DNA of 64,000 nucleotides from Actinomycetota bacterium (GTDB lineage: Bacteria; Actinomycetota; Acidimicrobiia; Acidimicrobiales; Iamiaceae), in assembly GCA_016185275.1 (NCBI GenBank), contig JACPNX010000018.1, positions 62,001 to 126,000 on the forward strand, given 5' to 3'. How positions within the stretch are numbered: position 1 is the stretch's first letter; every line of letters starts with the position of its first letter. A program made the translations under genes and the position numbers. This document shows positions 38,058-48,684 of this stretch, one piece after another. Under the pieces are notes generated by a model. The model had not been told where the DNA came from, did no database searches, and was given only the letters and a program-made list of their open reading frames with translations.

Positions 38058-39118
38058 CCGCCCTCGGTGAGCCGCCGGGTCTGCTCGTCGGCGACCAGCG
38101 CGTCGCTGACGTCGTCGAGCTCGCCGGCCAGCACGCGATCGAGCTTGTAGAGCGTGAGGCCGATCCGGTGGTCGGACACCCGGTTCTCCTTGTAGTTGTA
38201 CGTCCGGATCTTCTCCGACCTGCCGCCGCCGCCGACCTGGCCGCGCCGGGCCTCGGACAGCTCGGCGGCCTGGCGCTCCTGCTCCATGCGGAGCAGCCGG
38301 CTGCGCAGCACGCGCAGCGCCTTCTCCTTGTTCTGGAGCTGGCTCTTCTCGTCCTGCATCGACACGACCAGGCCGGTCGGCTTGTGGGTGACGCGCACCG
38401 CCGAGTCCGTCGTGTTCACCGACTGGCCACCGGGGCCGGACGACCGGTAGACGTCGATGTCGAGGTCGTTTGGATCGATGCGCAGGTCGACCTCCTCCGC
38501 CTCGGGAAGGACGGTGACTGTCGCGGACGACGTGTGGATGCGCCCCTGTGACTCGGTGACCGGTACGCGCTGCACGCGGTGGGGACCGGCCTCGTGCTTC
38601 ATCCGCGTCCACACGCCGTCGCCCTTGAGGAGGAACGACACCTCGCTGTAGCCGCCGAGATCCGACGGCGCGGCGGCGAGCACCTCGAAGCCCCAACCCA
38701 TGCGGGCCGCGAAGGCCTGGTACATCTCGAAGAGGTCCTTGGCGAACAGGTTCGCCTCCTCTCCTCCCTCGGCGCCCCGGATCTCCACGATCACGTTGCG
38801 CTCGTCGTTGCGATCCCGCGGCAGCAGCAGCAGCTTCAGGTCGCGGCCGAGGCGGTCGACCTCCGCCTCCGCCCCCGTCAGCTCGGCGCGGGCCATCTCA
38901 CGGTCGTCGCCCTCGGTCTCCGCGATGAGCTCGCGGGCCGCGGCGACGTCGCCCGTGCGCGACCGCAGCGCGCGGCCCGTGGCCACGATCGCCTCCAGCT
39001 CCTTGTGCCGCCGGGCGAGGTCGGCGTAGCGGGTGCGGTCGCCGAACACGGCAGGGTCGGCAAGCCGCGCCTCGACGTCGGCGAGCTCGCGCTCCAGCTC
39101 GGCGACCTTGTCCAGCAC
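38054..39118 (-). CDS. prfA: peptide chain release factor 1
   Basis: 354 residues. Terminates translation at UAA/UAG. The GGQ loop SSGPGGQSVNTTDSAVRVTH is intact, and the decoding-loop region appears as KHEAGPHRVQRVPVTES. Start GTG 39118 follows a TAGCCT box by six bases. It is coupled to prmC by a 4-bp overlap. Confidence 0.97.
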   Translation of the reverse strand: MLDKVAELERELADVEARLADPAVFGDRTRYADLARRHKELEAIVATGRALRSRTGDVAAARELIAETEGDDREMARAELTGAEAEVDRLGRDLKLLLLPRDRNDERNVIVEIRGAEGGEEANLFAKDLFEMYQAFAARMGWGFEVLAAAPSDLGGYSEVSFLLKGDGVWTRMKHEAGPHRVQRVPVTESQGRIHTSSATVTVLPEAEEVDLRIDPNDLDIDVYRSSGPGGQSVNTTDSAVRVTHKPTGLVVSMQDEKSQLQNKEKALRVLRSRLLRMEQERQAAELSEARRGQVGGGGRSEKIRTYNYKENRVSDHRIGLTLYKLDRVLAGELDDVSDALVADEQTRRLTEGG

Positions 39119-39124
39119 CGGCCC

Positions 39125-39130
39125 AGGCTA
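39125..39130 (-). promoter_or_regulatory. -10 box of prfA, leaderless type
   Basis: TAGCCT on the minus strand, exactly six bases before the prfA GTG. It lies only a few bases from the stop of the upstream gene. Confidence 0.4.
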
Positions 39131-39616
39131 CTTGCGGTCCTCGCCTCCTCCCTCGAGACCGAGCTCACGGCGGATCGAACCCAGGCGCTCGTCCGCGGCC
39201 CGCTGCTGCTCGGCCGCCTCCAAGTCGATGGCCGCGCCCTCGCCACCCGCACCCGCACCACCCGCGCCGCCCGCGCCACCGCCGCCCGCGCCGCCCCCCG
39301 GCGTCGACGAGGAGGAGGTGGGCGAGGAGGGGGCTCGGGGCGCCATCTCACCTGCCGCGGGCGGCACGGGACGGTCGGGGGCCGGACGCTCGGCGGACGC
39401 CCGGCGCGCCGCCTCTTCGGCGACGCGCGCCTCGGCGCGGATGCGGGCCCGCACCTCGTCGAGCGTGGGCGCCTCGCCGTCGGCGCGCAGCCACGGCCGC
39501 TCGGCCGCCTCGGCTTCGAGGCGCGCCTCCCGCCGGTCGAGCTCGGCGTCGCCCTTCGACAGCGCGTCGTCGAGCTTGGCCCTGGCGTAACCGACCCAAC
39601 GCTTCCAGCTGCTCAC
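39128..39616 (-). CDS. hypothetical charged protein with Gly/Ala linker
   Basis: About 162 residues, unknown family. The N-terminal 75 residues are helical and highly charged ([39 protein letters not shown]). A Ser/Pro/Gly-rich low-complexity stretch with runs of GGA repeats follows, then a charged C-terminal helix with [18 protein letters not shown] 39616 is chosen; a start six codons upstream is possible. It lies between the 39.6-40.7 kb unknown gene and prfA in the same direction. Confidence 0.5.
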   Translation of the reverse strand: MSSWKRWVGYARAKLDDALSKGDAELDRREARLEAEAAERPWLRADGEAPTLDEVRARIRAEARVAEEAARRASAERPAPDRPVPPAAGEMAPRAPSSPTSSSSTPGGGAGGGGAGGAGGAGAGGEGAAIDLEAAEQQRAADERLGSIRRELGLEGGGEDRK

Positions 39617-39647
39617 GCGACCATCTTCGCCCAACGGGCGACCCGGA

Positions 39648-40667
39648 TCAGGGGAGGGTCCGCCAGTCCCCGTCGACGGCCACCACCTGGGCCGGCCGCA
39701 CGAGCTGATCGGCCAGCGCGGTCGTGAGCGGAACCACGTCTCGCGCCGCCACCGCCAGGACGAGCCGGGCGTCCGGCGCGTGGAAGCCCCGGTCGTCGGC
39801 TGCGGTGGGCACGAGCTCGACGTCGACCCCCAGCGAGCACACCACGACGAGCGGCTCCCCGGTGTCCGCGGCGGTGCCGAGCGCGGTGGCGGGCAGCCGC
39901 TCGCGCAGGTTCGTGCGGGGCACCGCGGACACCACCGGCCGCAGATCGCTCGCGCCGACCACCTCCGGATGGCCGACCAGGACGGCCCGCATCCACCGCT
40001 CGGGCACGAGCTGGTTCATGGGATGGGGCGCGGCACCCGGCCGCCGGTAACGCCCCACGATGTCGACCGCCCGCCGCAGCTGGTCCTGGGTGGACAGGTC
40101 CCCGTGCAGCATGGCCGTGACCTCGCGGTCGAACCTGCCTACGCCGACGGCGAGCCGGGCTCCACCCTCGGCGTCGGGGTCGTGCTCGATGCGGGCCACC
40201 TCCAGGCCGCGTAGCTCACCGACGACGATGCCGTCCTCCTCGACGACCTCGAGCCCGACCTCCGCGAGCAGCGCTCGCAGGCGAGGCGCCTCCGGCGGAG
40301 GCAGCGGGCGCGGGATCGGAGCCGGCTCGGCCGGGCGCAGCGCCTGCCCGTCGACGGACCACGCCCGGGTCGCCGGCCGGGCCAGGTGGGTGGCTCGCCG
40401 CGCCAGGACCGCCGCGGCCGCGTCGTCATCGACGACGACGTGAAGCGACGCGGCGCCGACCTTGCGGGCCCACGTCAGCGCGCCGCCCAGGTTGCGCTCG
40501 GAGCCGGTGTCGAGCAGCACCCAGCCGGTGCCGTCCTCGCCGAGCAGTGCCGCCCCTCCCGGGAACACGTGCCCCGAGCGCGCCTCGGCGCCCCAGCCCT
40601 CACGGACCAGGGCGCCGAGCTTGGCGGCGTTGAGCGCGGCGCGGCGCGGCGGGTCGGCGGCGCTCAC
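39648..40667 (-). CDS. conserved-looking hypothetical protein
   Basis: About 339 residues, no family recognised. The sequence has ordered alpha/beta character throughout: [34 protein letters not shown] near the N-terminus and [33 protein letters not shown] in the middle. The C-terminal part lists several short strands ([20 protein letters not shown]). It contains no Cys cluster, membrane helix or nucleotide-binding loop. The GTG at 40667 starts just after rpmE, suggesting co-transcription with the ribosomal protein and the genes towards prfA. Confidence 0.62.
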   Translation of the reverse strand: MSAADPPRRAALNAAKLGALVREGWGAEARSGHVFPGGAALLGEDGTGWVLLDTGSERNLGGALTWARKVGAASLHVVVDDDAAAAVLARRATHLARPATRAWSVDGQALRPAEPAPIPRPLPPPEAPRLRALLAEVGLEVVEEDGIVVGELRGLEVARIEHDPDAEGGARLAVGVGRFDREVTAMLHGDLSTQDQLRRAVDIVGRYRRPGAAPHPMNQLVPERWMRAVLVGHPEVVGASDLRPVVSAVPRTNLRERLPATALGTAADTGEPLVVVCSLGVDVELVPTAADDRGFHAPDARLVLAVAARDVVPLTTALADQLVRPAQVVAVDGDWRTLP

Positions 40668-40680
40668 GCGGTGGACGGGG

Positions 40681-40887
40681 CTACTTCTTGCGCCGGCCGT
40701 ACCGCCGCTCGAACCGGTCGATGCGCCCACCGGTGTCCACCAGCTTCTGCTTGCCGGTGTAGAAGGGATGGCACTCGTTGCAGAGCTCGACGTTCAGCCG
40801 CTCGACGGTGGAGCGCGTCGTGAACGTGTTGCCGCACGAGCAGTGCACGGCGGTCTCTCGATACGTCGGGTGGATGTCGGTCTTCAT
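40681..40887 (-). CDS. rpmE: 50S ribosomal protein L31, zinc-binding form
   Basis: 68 residues. [22 protein letters not shown] opens the protein, followed by [13 protein letters not shown], giving the Cys set of the C+ (zinc) paralogue used when zinc is sufficient. It lies between rho and prfA as in most actinobacteria. An ordinary 140-bp gap separates it from rho. Confidence 0.97.
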   Translation of the reverse strand: MKTDIHPTYRETAVHCSCGNTFTTRSTVERLNVELCNECHPFYTGKQKLVDTGGRIDRFERRYGRRKK

Positions 40888-41031
40888 GTCGGCTCCCGGG
40901 CCTGCGTTGGAGATGCGGCACTGGCCCTGCAGGCGATCGACCAGCGTACCGTGTTGATGGCGAATGCCTCCGGCCTTCGCGTGCGCCTGCTCGCTGGCGC
41001 TCCCGACGGCGCGCGGCGGCGCGCGACGGCG

Positions 41032-43104
41032 TCAGCCGGCCGGGCTCTTCGCGATCTCGGCGAGGAACTCGTCGTTGGACCGGAACGAGCGCATGCGGTC
41101 GAGGAGCAGCTCCAGACCGGCCGCGCCGCTGGTGCCCTCGTCGGCCTTCAGCGCCGACAGCACCCGGCGCAGCTTCCACACCTGCTGGAGCTGGCGCCGG
41201 TCGAACAGCAGCTCCTCGTGGCGTGTCGAGGAGGCGTCGACGTCGATGGCCGGGAAGATCCGCCGCTCCGCCAGCCGCCGGTCGAGCTTGAGCTCCGCGT
41301 TCCCGGTGCCCTTGAACTCCTCGAAGATGTGCTCGTCCATGCGCGAACCGGTCTCGACGAGCGCGGTGGCGAGGATCGTGAGCGAACCGCCCTCTTCGAC
41401 GTTGCGGGCGGCCCCGAAGAACTTCTTGGGCGGGTACAGCGCTCCGGCGTCGATGCCGCCCGACATGATGCGCCCGGTCGCCGGGGCGGCCAGGTTGTAG
41501 GCGCGAGCCAGGCGGGTGATGCCGTCGAGGATGATGCAGACGTCCTTGCCGTCTTCGACCATGCGCTTGGCCCGCTCGATGACCAGCTCGGCCACCACCG
41601 TGTGCTCGTCCGACGGGCGGTCGAACGTGGAGGCCGCGACCTCGCCCCGGTCGAGCCAGCGGCGGAAGTCGGTGACCTCCTCCGGCCGCTCGTCGACCAG
41701 GAGCACGATGAGCTCGACGTCGGGGTTGTTGCGCTCGATCGACCGGGCGATCTCCTTCATGATCGTGGTCTTGCCCGCCTTGGGCGGCGACACGATCAGC
41801 CCACGCTGGCCCTTGCCGATCGGCGATATGAGGTCGACCACGCGAGCTGTCATGTTGCCCGGCTCGTCCCGGCGCTCCAGCCGCAGCGGTGAGTCGGGGA
41901 ACAGCGGGGTGAGGTCTTCGAACCGCGGCCGCTCGCGCGCCGCCTCGGGATCCTTGCCGTTGACCGCGTCGATCTGCAGCAGCGCAGGGTTCTTCTCGTT
42001 GCGACCCGCCGGCCGGCTCTTGCCGGTGATGCGGTCGCCCTTGCGCAGGCCGAGCTGGCGCACCTGCTTGACCGAGACGTAGGCGTCGTCACGCGACGGC
42101 AGGTAGCCGTGGAGCCGCAGGAAGCCGTAGCCCTCGTCGCGCAGGTCGAGCACGCCGTCGACGTCGACGGGTGTGTCGTCGGCCGGCGGGGCCGGCTGCT
42201 GCTGGCCTTCGGGACCCCGCTCGCGGTCGCGGCCGCGCCGGCGGCGCCTGCGGGCACCCCCTTCGCCGTCGTCGAAGCGACCGTCGTCGTCACCGCGCCC
42301 GTCGTCGCCCGCCACCTCTTGGGCCGCCTGGTTCGCCTGGACCGACCCGGCCTGCGCCGGCGAACGCGTCCCCTCGCCCGCTCGCGCCCCCTGGGACGGG
42401 CTTTGCTGGCTGGACGGCGCGTTGGGGCCGCCGCCCTTGGGCGCCGGCGCAGCGGGCGCACCGGCCGGGCCTCGGCGGCGCGCGCCGCCGGCGGCACCGG
42501 CCCTGCCCCCGTCGCGGCCCGGACCGCTTCGATCGCCTCGATCGCCCGGCCCGCCGTCGGCCCGGTCCGGGCGACCCGGCCGATCGCCGCCATCGCGTGT
42601 CCCGCCGGGGCGGCGAGCGTCCCGGCCCGCGGCGGGTGCCGCTTCCGGGGCGACGGCCGCGCCGCCACCGTCGTGCCCACCCGAGCGCGGGCCCGGGTCG
42701 GTGCTCGGGTCATTCTCGGCACCGCCGGGCGAGGCGACCTCGCCGCCGCGCGGTGACGCGGTCCCGGGCGCGGGCGCGGATCCGGCACCGGCCGTCCTGG
42801 CCGCGCGCTCGGCAGCCTCGCGGCGCTCGGGCTCGACGGCGTCGCCCGGCACCGCGGCCTCGGCCGCCCCGGACGGCTCGGCCGCCTCAGACGGCTGGGT
42901 CGGCTCGATCGGCTCGGTCGGCTCGGTCGTCTGGGACAGCGTCTCCTGCCCGGCCGCCTCGTCGACACCGGCGAGCTGGAGGATCAGGTCGACGATCTCG
43001 GCCTTGCGGGCACGGGACGGGGGCTTCTTGCCGAGCTGCTCGGCGATCTGGCTCAGCTCGTCGCGCTCCTTGCGCTCGAGCATCGAGCGGTGCAGACCAC
43101 TCAT
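41032..43104 (-). CDS. rho: transcription termination factor Rho with long disordered insert
   Basis: 690 residues, against about 420 in E. coli. Residues 1-50 form the Rho N-terminal helical domain (RKERDELSQIAEQLGKKPPSRARKAEIVDLILQLAG). About 270 residues of Gly/Arg/Asp/Pro/Ala-rich disordered sequence follow, ending in [13 protein letters not shown]. From about 310 the normal RNA-binding cold-shock domain (VLDLRDEGYGFLRLHGYLPS) and ATPase core appear, with Walker A SPPKAGKTTIM and DGITRLARAYN. Large inserts are known in actinobacterial Rho and bind structured GC-rich RNA; in some species they phase-separate. A 180-bp leader precedes it. Confidence 0.95.
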   Translation of the reverse strand: MSGLHRSMLERKERDELSQIAEQLGKKPPSRARKAEIVDLILQLAGVDEAAGQETLSQTTEPTEPIEPTQPSEAAEPSGAAEAAVPGDAVEPERREAAERAARTAGAGSAPAPGTASPRGGEVASPGGAENDPSTDPGPRSGGHDGGGAAVAPEAAPAAGRDARRPGGTRDGGDRPGRPDRADGGPGDRGDRSGPGRDGGRAGAAGGARRRGPAGAPAAPAPKGGGPNAPSSQQSPSQGARAGEGTRSPAQAGSVQANQAAQEVAGDDGRGDDDGRFDDGEGGARRRRRRGRDRERGPEGQQQPAPPADDTPVDVDGVLDLRDEGYGFLRLHGYLPSRDDAYVSVKQVRQLGLRKGDRITGKSRPAGRNEKNPALLQIDAVNGKDPEAARERPRFEDLTPLFPDSPLRLERRDEPGNMTARVVDLISPIGKGQRGLIVSPPKAGKTTIMKEIARSIERNNPDVELIVLLVDERPEEVTDFRRWLDRGEVAASTFDRPSDEHTVVAELVIERAKRMVEDGKDVCIILDGITRLARAYNLAAPATGRIMSGGIDAGALYPPKKFFGAARNVEEGGSLTILATALVETGSRMDEHIFEEFKGTGNAELKLDRRLAERRIFPAIDVDASSTRHEELLFDRRQLQQVWKLRRVLSALKADEGTSGAAGLELLLDRMRSFRSNDEFLAEIAKSPAG

Positions 43105-43284
43105 TGGGCGTCGGGACCTCGTTCGTTTTCGGCGGTGGGGAGAGGACGGTCCGGTGCCGGCACGGCGGCGCGCAGGAGCGCACGGAATCGGGAACCGGGT
43201 GACTGGCGGGGAGGCCCTCGTGCGTCGTGGCGATCGGAGACCGACCGTCCGCGACGAGTTGCCTCGGACTGTAGCGCGAGGCGG

Positions 43285-44439
43285 CTACCGAGCCAGCAGC
43301 CGAGCCATCATCTCGTGACCCGGTACGGCCGCCATGCCCGCCGTCGCCGGCTCGGTGTAGGCGCGGGGCGCCGGCCGGATCCCCTCGCCGGCGAGCAGGT
43401 AGGGCACCGGATCGGACGTGTGCGTCTTGCGGGCGCACGGTGTCGCGTGGTCGGGCAGGAGCAGAAGCCGCCAGGGGCCGAGGTCGTCGAGCCCGTCGAC
43501 CAGCCCGCCGAGGATCCGCGTGTCCCAGTTCTCGAGCGCCCGGACCTTCTCCTCGACGTTGCCGGCGTGGCCCGCTTCGTCGCTGGCCTCGACGTGGATG
43601 ACGAACAGGTCGGCCCCGTCGCCGAGGGCCACGAGGGCGGCGTCGCGCTTGCCCTCGTAGTCGGTGTCGTACCAACCGGTCGCACCGGGGACCTCGACGA
43701 GATGAATGCCGGTCAGCACCGCGAGGCCGCGGACGAGGTCGACCGCGGTGACGAGGCCGGCGTCGACGCCGTACCGCTCACGGAACGGGGGCAGGGACGG
43801 CTGGTGTCCCTGGCCCCAGAGCCACACCTGGTTGGCGGATCCGCCGAAGCGGCCGACGACCTCGCGTGAGGCGTCCATCAGCGCCCGCAGCTTCGGCGCG
43901 GCCGGACCCTCCGGCCAGACCACCGGCTTGTCGCTCAGGTCGTGTGGCGGCGTGCACCGGGCATCGGCCCACGCCGCGGGCGCGACGACGATGTGCCGGT
44001 ACTGCACGCCGGGGTGGAACGACACGTCACCGCCCGCGCCCGAGCCAAGCTGCGCGTCGAGCGCGGCGATGACCTCGGCCGCGTCCTCCGACGGCGGGTG
44101 CCCGCCGGCGAAGTCCCGCATGGTCCCGTCGTCGCCGATGGTCACGAGGTTGCACCGGTAGGCGATCTGGTCGTCGCGCAGGCGCAGGCCGAGAGCCGCC
44201 GCTTCGATGGGCGCCCGCCCGGTGTGGTGCTCGGCGGGGTCGTAGCCCAGGATGCTCATGTTGCCGACGTCGCTGCCGGGCGGCATGCCCGGCGGGATCA
44301 CCGCGGCCCGGCCCACCTCCGCCCGCGCCGCCAGCGAGGCGAGCACCGGCATGGACGCGTACTCGAGCGGCGTGCGGCCGCCCAGCTCGGCCAACGGCTC
44401 GTCGGCACAGCCGTCGGGGACGCACACGACGTACTTCAC
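43285..44439 (-). CDS. archaeal-type phosphoglycerate mutase family protein, candidate homoserine kinase
   Basis: 384 residues of the alkaline-phosphatase-like apgM family (COG3635). Active-site motifs: PDGCADEP with metal-binding Asp, GSDVGNMSILGYDP with the phosphorylated Ser at about 61, and late LPDHATPCARKTHTSDPVP metal ligands. The family was named for 2,3-bisphosphoglycerate-independent mutase, but members next to hom and thrC were proposed as homoserine-kinase analogues. Here the gene follows thrC in exactly the thrB slot, and no GHMP-type ThrB is seen. GTG 44439 has its own TAGGCT box six bases upstream. I favour homoserine phosphorylation; mutase activity is not excluded. Confidence 0.85.
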   Translation of the reverse strand: MKYVVCVPDGCADEPLAELGGRTPLEYASMPVLASLAARAEVGRAAVIPPGMPPGSDVGNMSILGYDPAEHHTGRAPIEAAALGLRLRDDQIAYRCNLVTIGDDGTMRDFAGGHPPSEDAAEVIAALDAQLGSGAGGDVSFHPGVQYRHIVVAPAAWADARCTPPHDLSDKPVVWPEGPAAPKLRALMDASREVVGRFGGSANQVWLWGQGHQPSLPPFRERYGVDAGLVTAVDLVRGLAVLTGIHLVEVPGATGWYDTDYEGKRDAALVALGDGADLFVIHVEASDEAGHAGNVEEKVRALENWDTRILGGLVDGLDDLGPWRLLLLPDHATPCARKTHTSDPVPYLLAGEGIRPAPRAYTEPATAGMAAVPGHEMMARLLAR

Positions 44440-44445
44440 GGCGCC

Positions 44446-44451
44446 AGCCTA
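44446..44451 (-). promoter_or_regulatory. -10 box of the PGM-family gene
   Basis: TAGGCT on the minus strand, six bases before GTG 44439, just after the thrC stop. It would allow separate leaderless transcription from the threonine genes. Confidence 0.4.
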
Positions 44452-44464
44452 GGGAAGGCCCGGT

Positions 44465-45919
<1,455 letters not shown>

Positions 45920-47224
45920 TCAGGCCCCGTCGTCGGCGACGACCCGCAGGACCGAGCCGACGCGATGCACGGCGTCCAGCTCGCGCAGGTCGTGCAGCGT
46001 CTTGCGCACGTCCGCCTCGCGGGCGCGGTGGGTGATGAAGATGAGGCGGGCTTCGGCACCGATGCCCTCCTGCTCCATTGACCGAATTGACACGCCGTGG
46101 CGTTCGTAGATCTCGGCTATCAGCCGTAGCACCCCGGGCCGATCCTCCACGTCGAGGTTCACGTAATAGGACGTGACGAGGTCGTCGATGGGGCGGATGC
46201 GGGCGGGCCCCAGGGAGCCGATGCTGGCGTGGGCTCCCTTGCGCAGGTTCACGGCCGCGTCGATGAGGTCCCCGAGCACCGCCGAGGCCGAAGGGCTGCC
46301 ACCGGCGCCGCGGCCGTAGAACATGAGGTCGCCGACTGACGCGCCCTCGACGAACACCGCGTTGAACGAGTCGCGCACGCCGGCGAGCGGATGGTGCTTG
46401 GGGACCATCGCCGGGTGGACGCGCACGCCGATCTCGGCCCCGTCGGGCCCGTCGACCCGCTCGCACACGGCCAGGAGCTTGATGACGTAGCCCAGACGGT
46501 CCGCGAACGCGATGTCGACGGCGGTGATGCGGGCGATGCCCTCGTGGTGCACGTCGCCTGCTCGCACGCGCGCCCCGAAGGCGATCGAAGCGAGGATCGC
46601 AGCCTTGGCGCCGGCGTCGTAGCCCTCCACGTCGGCCGTCGGGTCGCGCTCGGCGTAGCCGAGGCTCTGCGCCTCGGCCAGGGCCTCGACGTAGGTGACG
46701 CCCTCCTCGCTCATGCGGGTGAGGATGAAGTTGGTCGTCCCGTTGACGATGCCCATGATGCGGCGCACGTCCTCACCGGCGAGCGACTCACGCAGCGGCC
46801 GCACGATCGGGATGCCGCCGGCGACCGCCGCCTCGAAGAGCAGATCGCGGCCGGCGGCCTCGGCGGCGGAGAACAGCTCGGCGCCGTGGTTGGCGAGCAG
46901 CTCCTTGTTGGCCGTGACGACCGACTTGCCGGCGTCCAGCGCGCACAGGATCAGCTCGCGAGCGGGCTCGATGCCCCCGATCACCTCGACGACCACGTCG
47001 ACCTCGGGGTCGGCGACCACTGCCGCGGCGTCGCGGGTCAGCACACCGTCGGCCAGTGCCACGGGACGCTCACGGGACAACGTGCGCACGGCCACCCGGG
47101 TCACGTCGAGGCGCAGCCCGGTGCGGGCCTCGATGGCGCCGGCCCGGCCGCGCACCAGCTCGACGAGCGCGGCGCCGACGTTGCCGCATCCCAGCACCCC
47201 CACCCGCACCGTCGAGCCCTGCAC
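45920..47224 (-). CDS. hom: homoserine dehydrogenase
   Basis: 434 residues. NAD(P)-dependent reduction of aspartate semialdehyde. Rossmann motif VGVLGCGNVGAALVEL, the catalytic stretch FEAAVAGGIPIVRPLRESLAG, and GIVNGTTNFIL. The C-terminal ACT domain (VTSYYVNLDVEDRPGVLRLIAEIYERHGVSI) is the threonine-feedback module. Start GTG 47224 follows TAGCGT by six bases. The stop touches the thrC start, so these form one unit. A strong hairpin lies upstream between lysA and hom. Confidence 0.96.
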   Translation of the reverse strand: MQGSTVRVGVLGCGNVGAALVELVRGRAGAIEARTGLRLDVTRVAVRTLSRERPVALADGVLTRDAAAVVADPEVDVVVEVIGGIEPARELILCALDAGKSVVTANKELLANHGAELFSAAEAAGRDLLFEAAVAGGIPIVRPLRESLAGEDVRRIMGIVNGTTNFILTRMSEEGVTYVEALAEAQSLGYAERDPTADVEGYDAGAKAAILASIAFGARVRAGDVHHEGIARITAVDIAFADRLGYVIKLLAVCERVDGPDGAEIGVRVHPAMVPKHHPLAGVRDSFNAVFVEGASVGDLMFYGRGAGGSPSASAVLGDLIDAAVNLRKGAHASIGSLGPARIRPIDDLVTSYYVNLDVEDRPGVLRLIAEIYERHGVSIRSMEQEGIGAEARLIFITHRAREADVRKTLHDLRELDAVHRVGSVLRVVADDGA

Positions 47225-47230
47225 GGCGCA

Positions 47231-47236
47231 ACGCTA
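47231..47236 (-). promoter_or_regulatory. -10 box of hom, leaderless type
   Basis: TAGCGT on the minus strand, exactly six bases before the hom GTG. A leaderless message would rule out an attenuator for transcripts starting here. Confidence 0.4.
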
Positions 47237-47289
47237 CCGGCCCCGCTCAGACGCCCCAAGGCCCCGGGTCCGGACGCCGCAAATCCATA

Positions 47290-47334
47290 GTGGTCGCAGA
47301 TCCGGGACACCTTCTGTCCCGCAACTGCGACCAC
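47290..47334. terminator. nested hairpin between lysA and hom
   Basis: Outer perfect 10-bp stem GTGGTCGCAG (47290-47299) with 47325-47334, inner 7-bp stem CGGGACA (47303-47309) with 47315-47321, loop of 5. It lies 25 bp beyond the lysA stop. Probably the lysA terminator, separating it from the hom promoter; a REP-like element is the alternative. Confidence 0.6.
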
Positions 47335-47359
47335 AAGCGTGGGGAATGGCGCGGCCGGC

Positions 47360-48682
47360 TCAGCGCGCGTCGAGGCGCAGGAGGTCGTCGTCGGTCTCGC
47401 GGCGCACGACGACGCGCGCCTGGCCGTCTCGGCAGAACAGCACCGCGGGGCGGGCCACCTTGTTGTAGTTGGAGCCCATGGAGTGCCCGTACGCGCCCGT
47501 CACCGGCGTGGCGAGCAGGCCGCCGACCGCGAGCGACGCGGGCACGTGGGCGTCGCGGACCAGCACGTCGCCCGACTCGCAGTGCTTGCCGACGACGGTG
47601 ACCCGCCGGGGCCGCGGCGCCAGGACGGCCCGAGGATCGAAGGCCTCGTAGCCGGAGCCGTACAGCACCGGCCGCGGGTTGTCGCTCATGCCGCCGTCCA
47701 CCGACACGTAGGTGCGCACGCCGGGGATGTCCTTGACCGTCCCCACCTCGTAGACGGTGAGGGCGGCCGCAGCGACGATGGCCCGGCCCGGCTCGGCCGT
47801 CACGTGCACGCCGTCGAGGCCGGCCTCCCCGGCCGCCGCGCGCACGGCCCGGCCCCACTGCGCGATCGACGGTGCCTCCTCGCCCTCGACATAGGCCACC
47901 CCGAGGCCGCCGCCGATCGACAGCTCGCCGACGCCCAGGTCCCGTACGAGCGGCGCCACGGCGAGGACCGCCTGGCGGAAGAAGTCGGCGACGAACACCT
48001 GCGACCCGATGTGCGCGTGCAGGCCCACGAGCTCGACCGCCGGTGACCGGCGGGCCCGCTCCACCGCCTCGGCCGCCGCGCCCGCAGCCACGCCGAAGCC
48101 GAACTTCGAGTCGTCCTGACCGGTCTGCACGTAGGCGTGGGTGTGCGCCTCGATGCCGGGCGTGACGCGGAGCAGCACCGCGGGCACGCGGCCATCGGCG
48201 GCATGGAGCCGCTCCAGCCGGTCGAGCTCGTCGAACGAGTCGACCACGATGCGCCCGACCCCCACCTCCCGAGCCCTGCGCAGCTCGGCCTCGCTCTTGT
48301 TGTTGCCGTGCACCACGAGCCGGTCCGGCGCGACACCGGCGGCCAGCGCCACGTGCAGCTCACCGCCGGTGGCCACGTCGAGGTGCAGGCCCTCCTCGGC
48401 CACCAGCCTGGCCATCGCCAGGCACAGGAACGCCTTCCCCGCGTAGGCCACGCCCGGACCGAAGGCGCTCAACGCCTCCCGGCAGCGGGCCCGGAGGTGC
48501 GCCTCGTCGTAGACGAACAGCGGCGTGCCGTGCTCGGCGGCCAGCTTCGCCACCGGACATCCGCCGATCACCAGGCCCCCGTCACCGCCCACTGCGGCCG
48601 TGTCGGGCAGCAGGTGCCATGGCAGCGGGCCGCGCCCGTCGACGTGCTCGTCGACCGGCGCCTCCGCGGGGTCCGGCAGCAC
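47360..48682 (-). CDS. lysA: diaminopimelate decarboxylase
   Basis: 440 residues, fold III PLP enzyme, last step of lysine synthesis. PLP lysine in VAYAGKAFLCLAMA, then HGNNKSEAELRRA, GLHAHIGSQVF, the GGGLGVAY phosphate loop and the active-site CESGDVL near the C-terminus. GTG 48682 starts two bases after the argS stop. It lies between argS and hom as in other actinobacteria. Confidence 0.95.
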   Translation of the reverse strand: MLPDPAEAPVDEHVDGRGPLPWHLLPDTAAVGGDGGLVIGGCPVAKLAAEHGTPLFVYDEAHLRARCREALSAFGPGVAYAGKAFLCLAMARLVAEEGLHLDVATGGELHVALAAGVAPDRLVVHGNNKSEAELRRAREVGVGRIVVDSFDELDRLERLHAADGRVPAVLLRVTPGIEAHTHAYVQTGQDDSKFGFGVAAGAAAEAVERARRSPAVELVGLHAHIGSQVFVADFFRQAVLAVAPLVRDLGVGELSIGGGLGVAYVEGEEAPSIAQWGRAVRAAAGEAGLDGVHVTAEPGRAIVAAAALTVYEVGTVKDIPGVRTYVSVDGGMSDNPRPVLYGSGYEAFDPRAVLAPRPRRVTVVGKHCESGDVLVRDAHVPASLAVGGLLATPVTGAYGHSMGSNYNKVARPAVLFCRDGQARVVVRRETDDDLLRLDAR

Positions 48683-48684
48683 CG

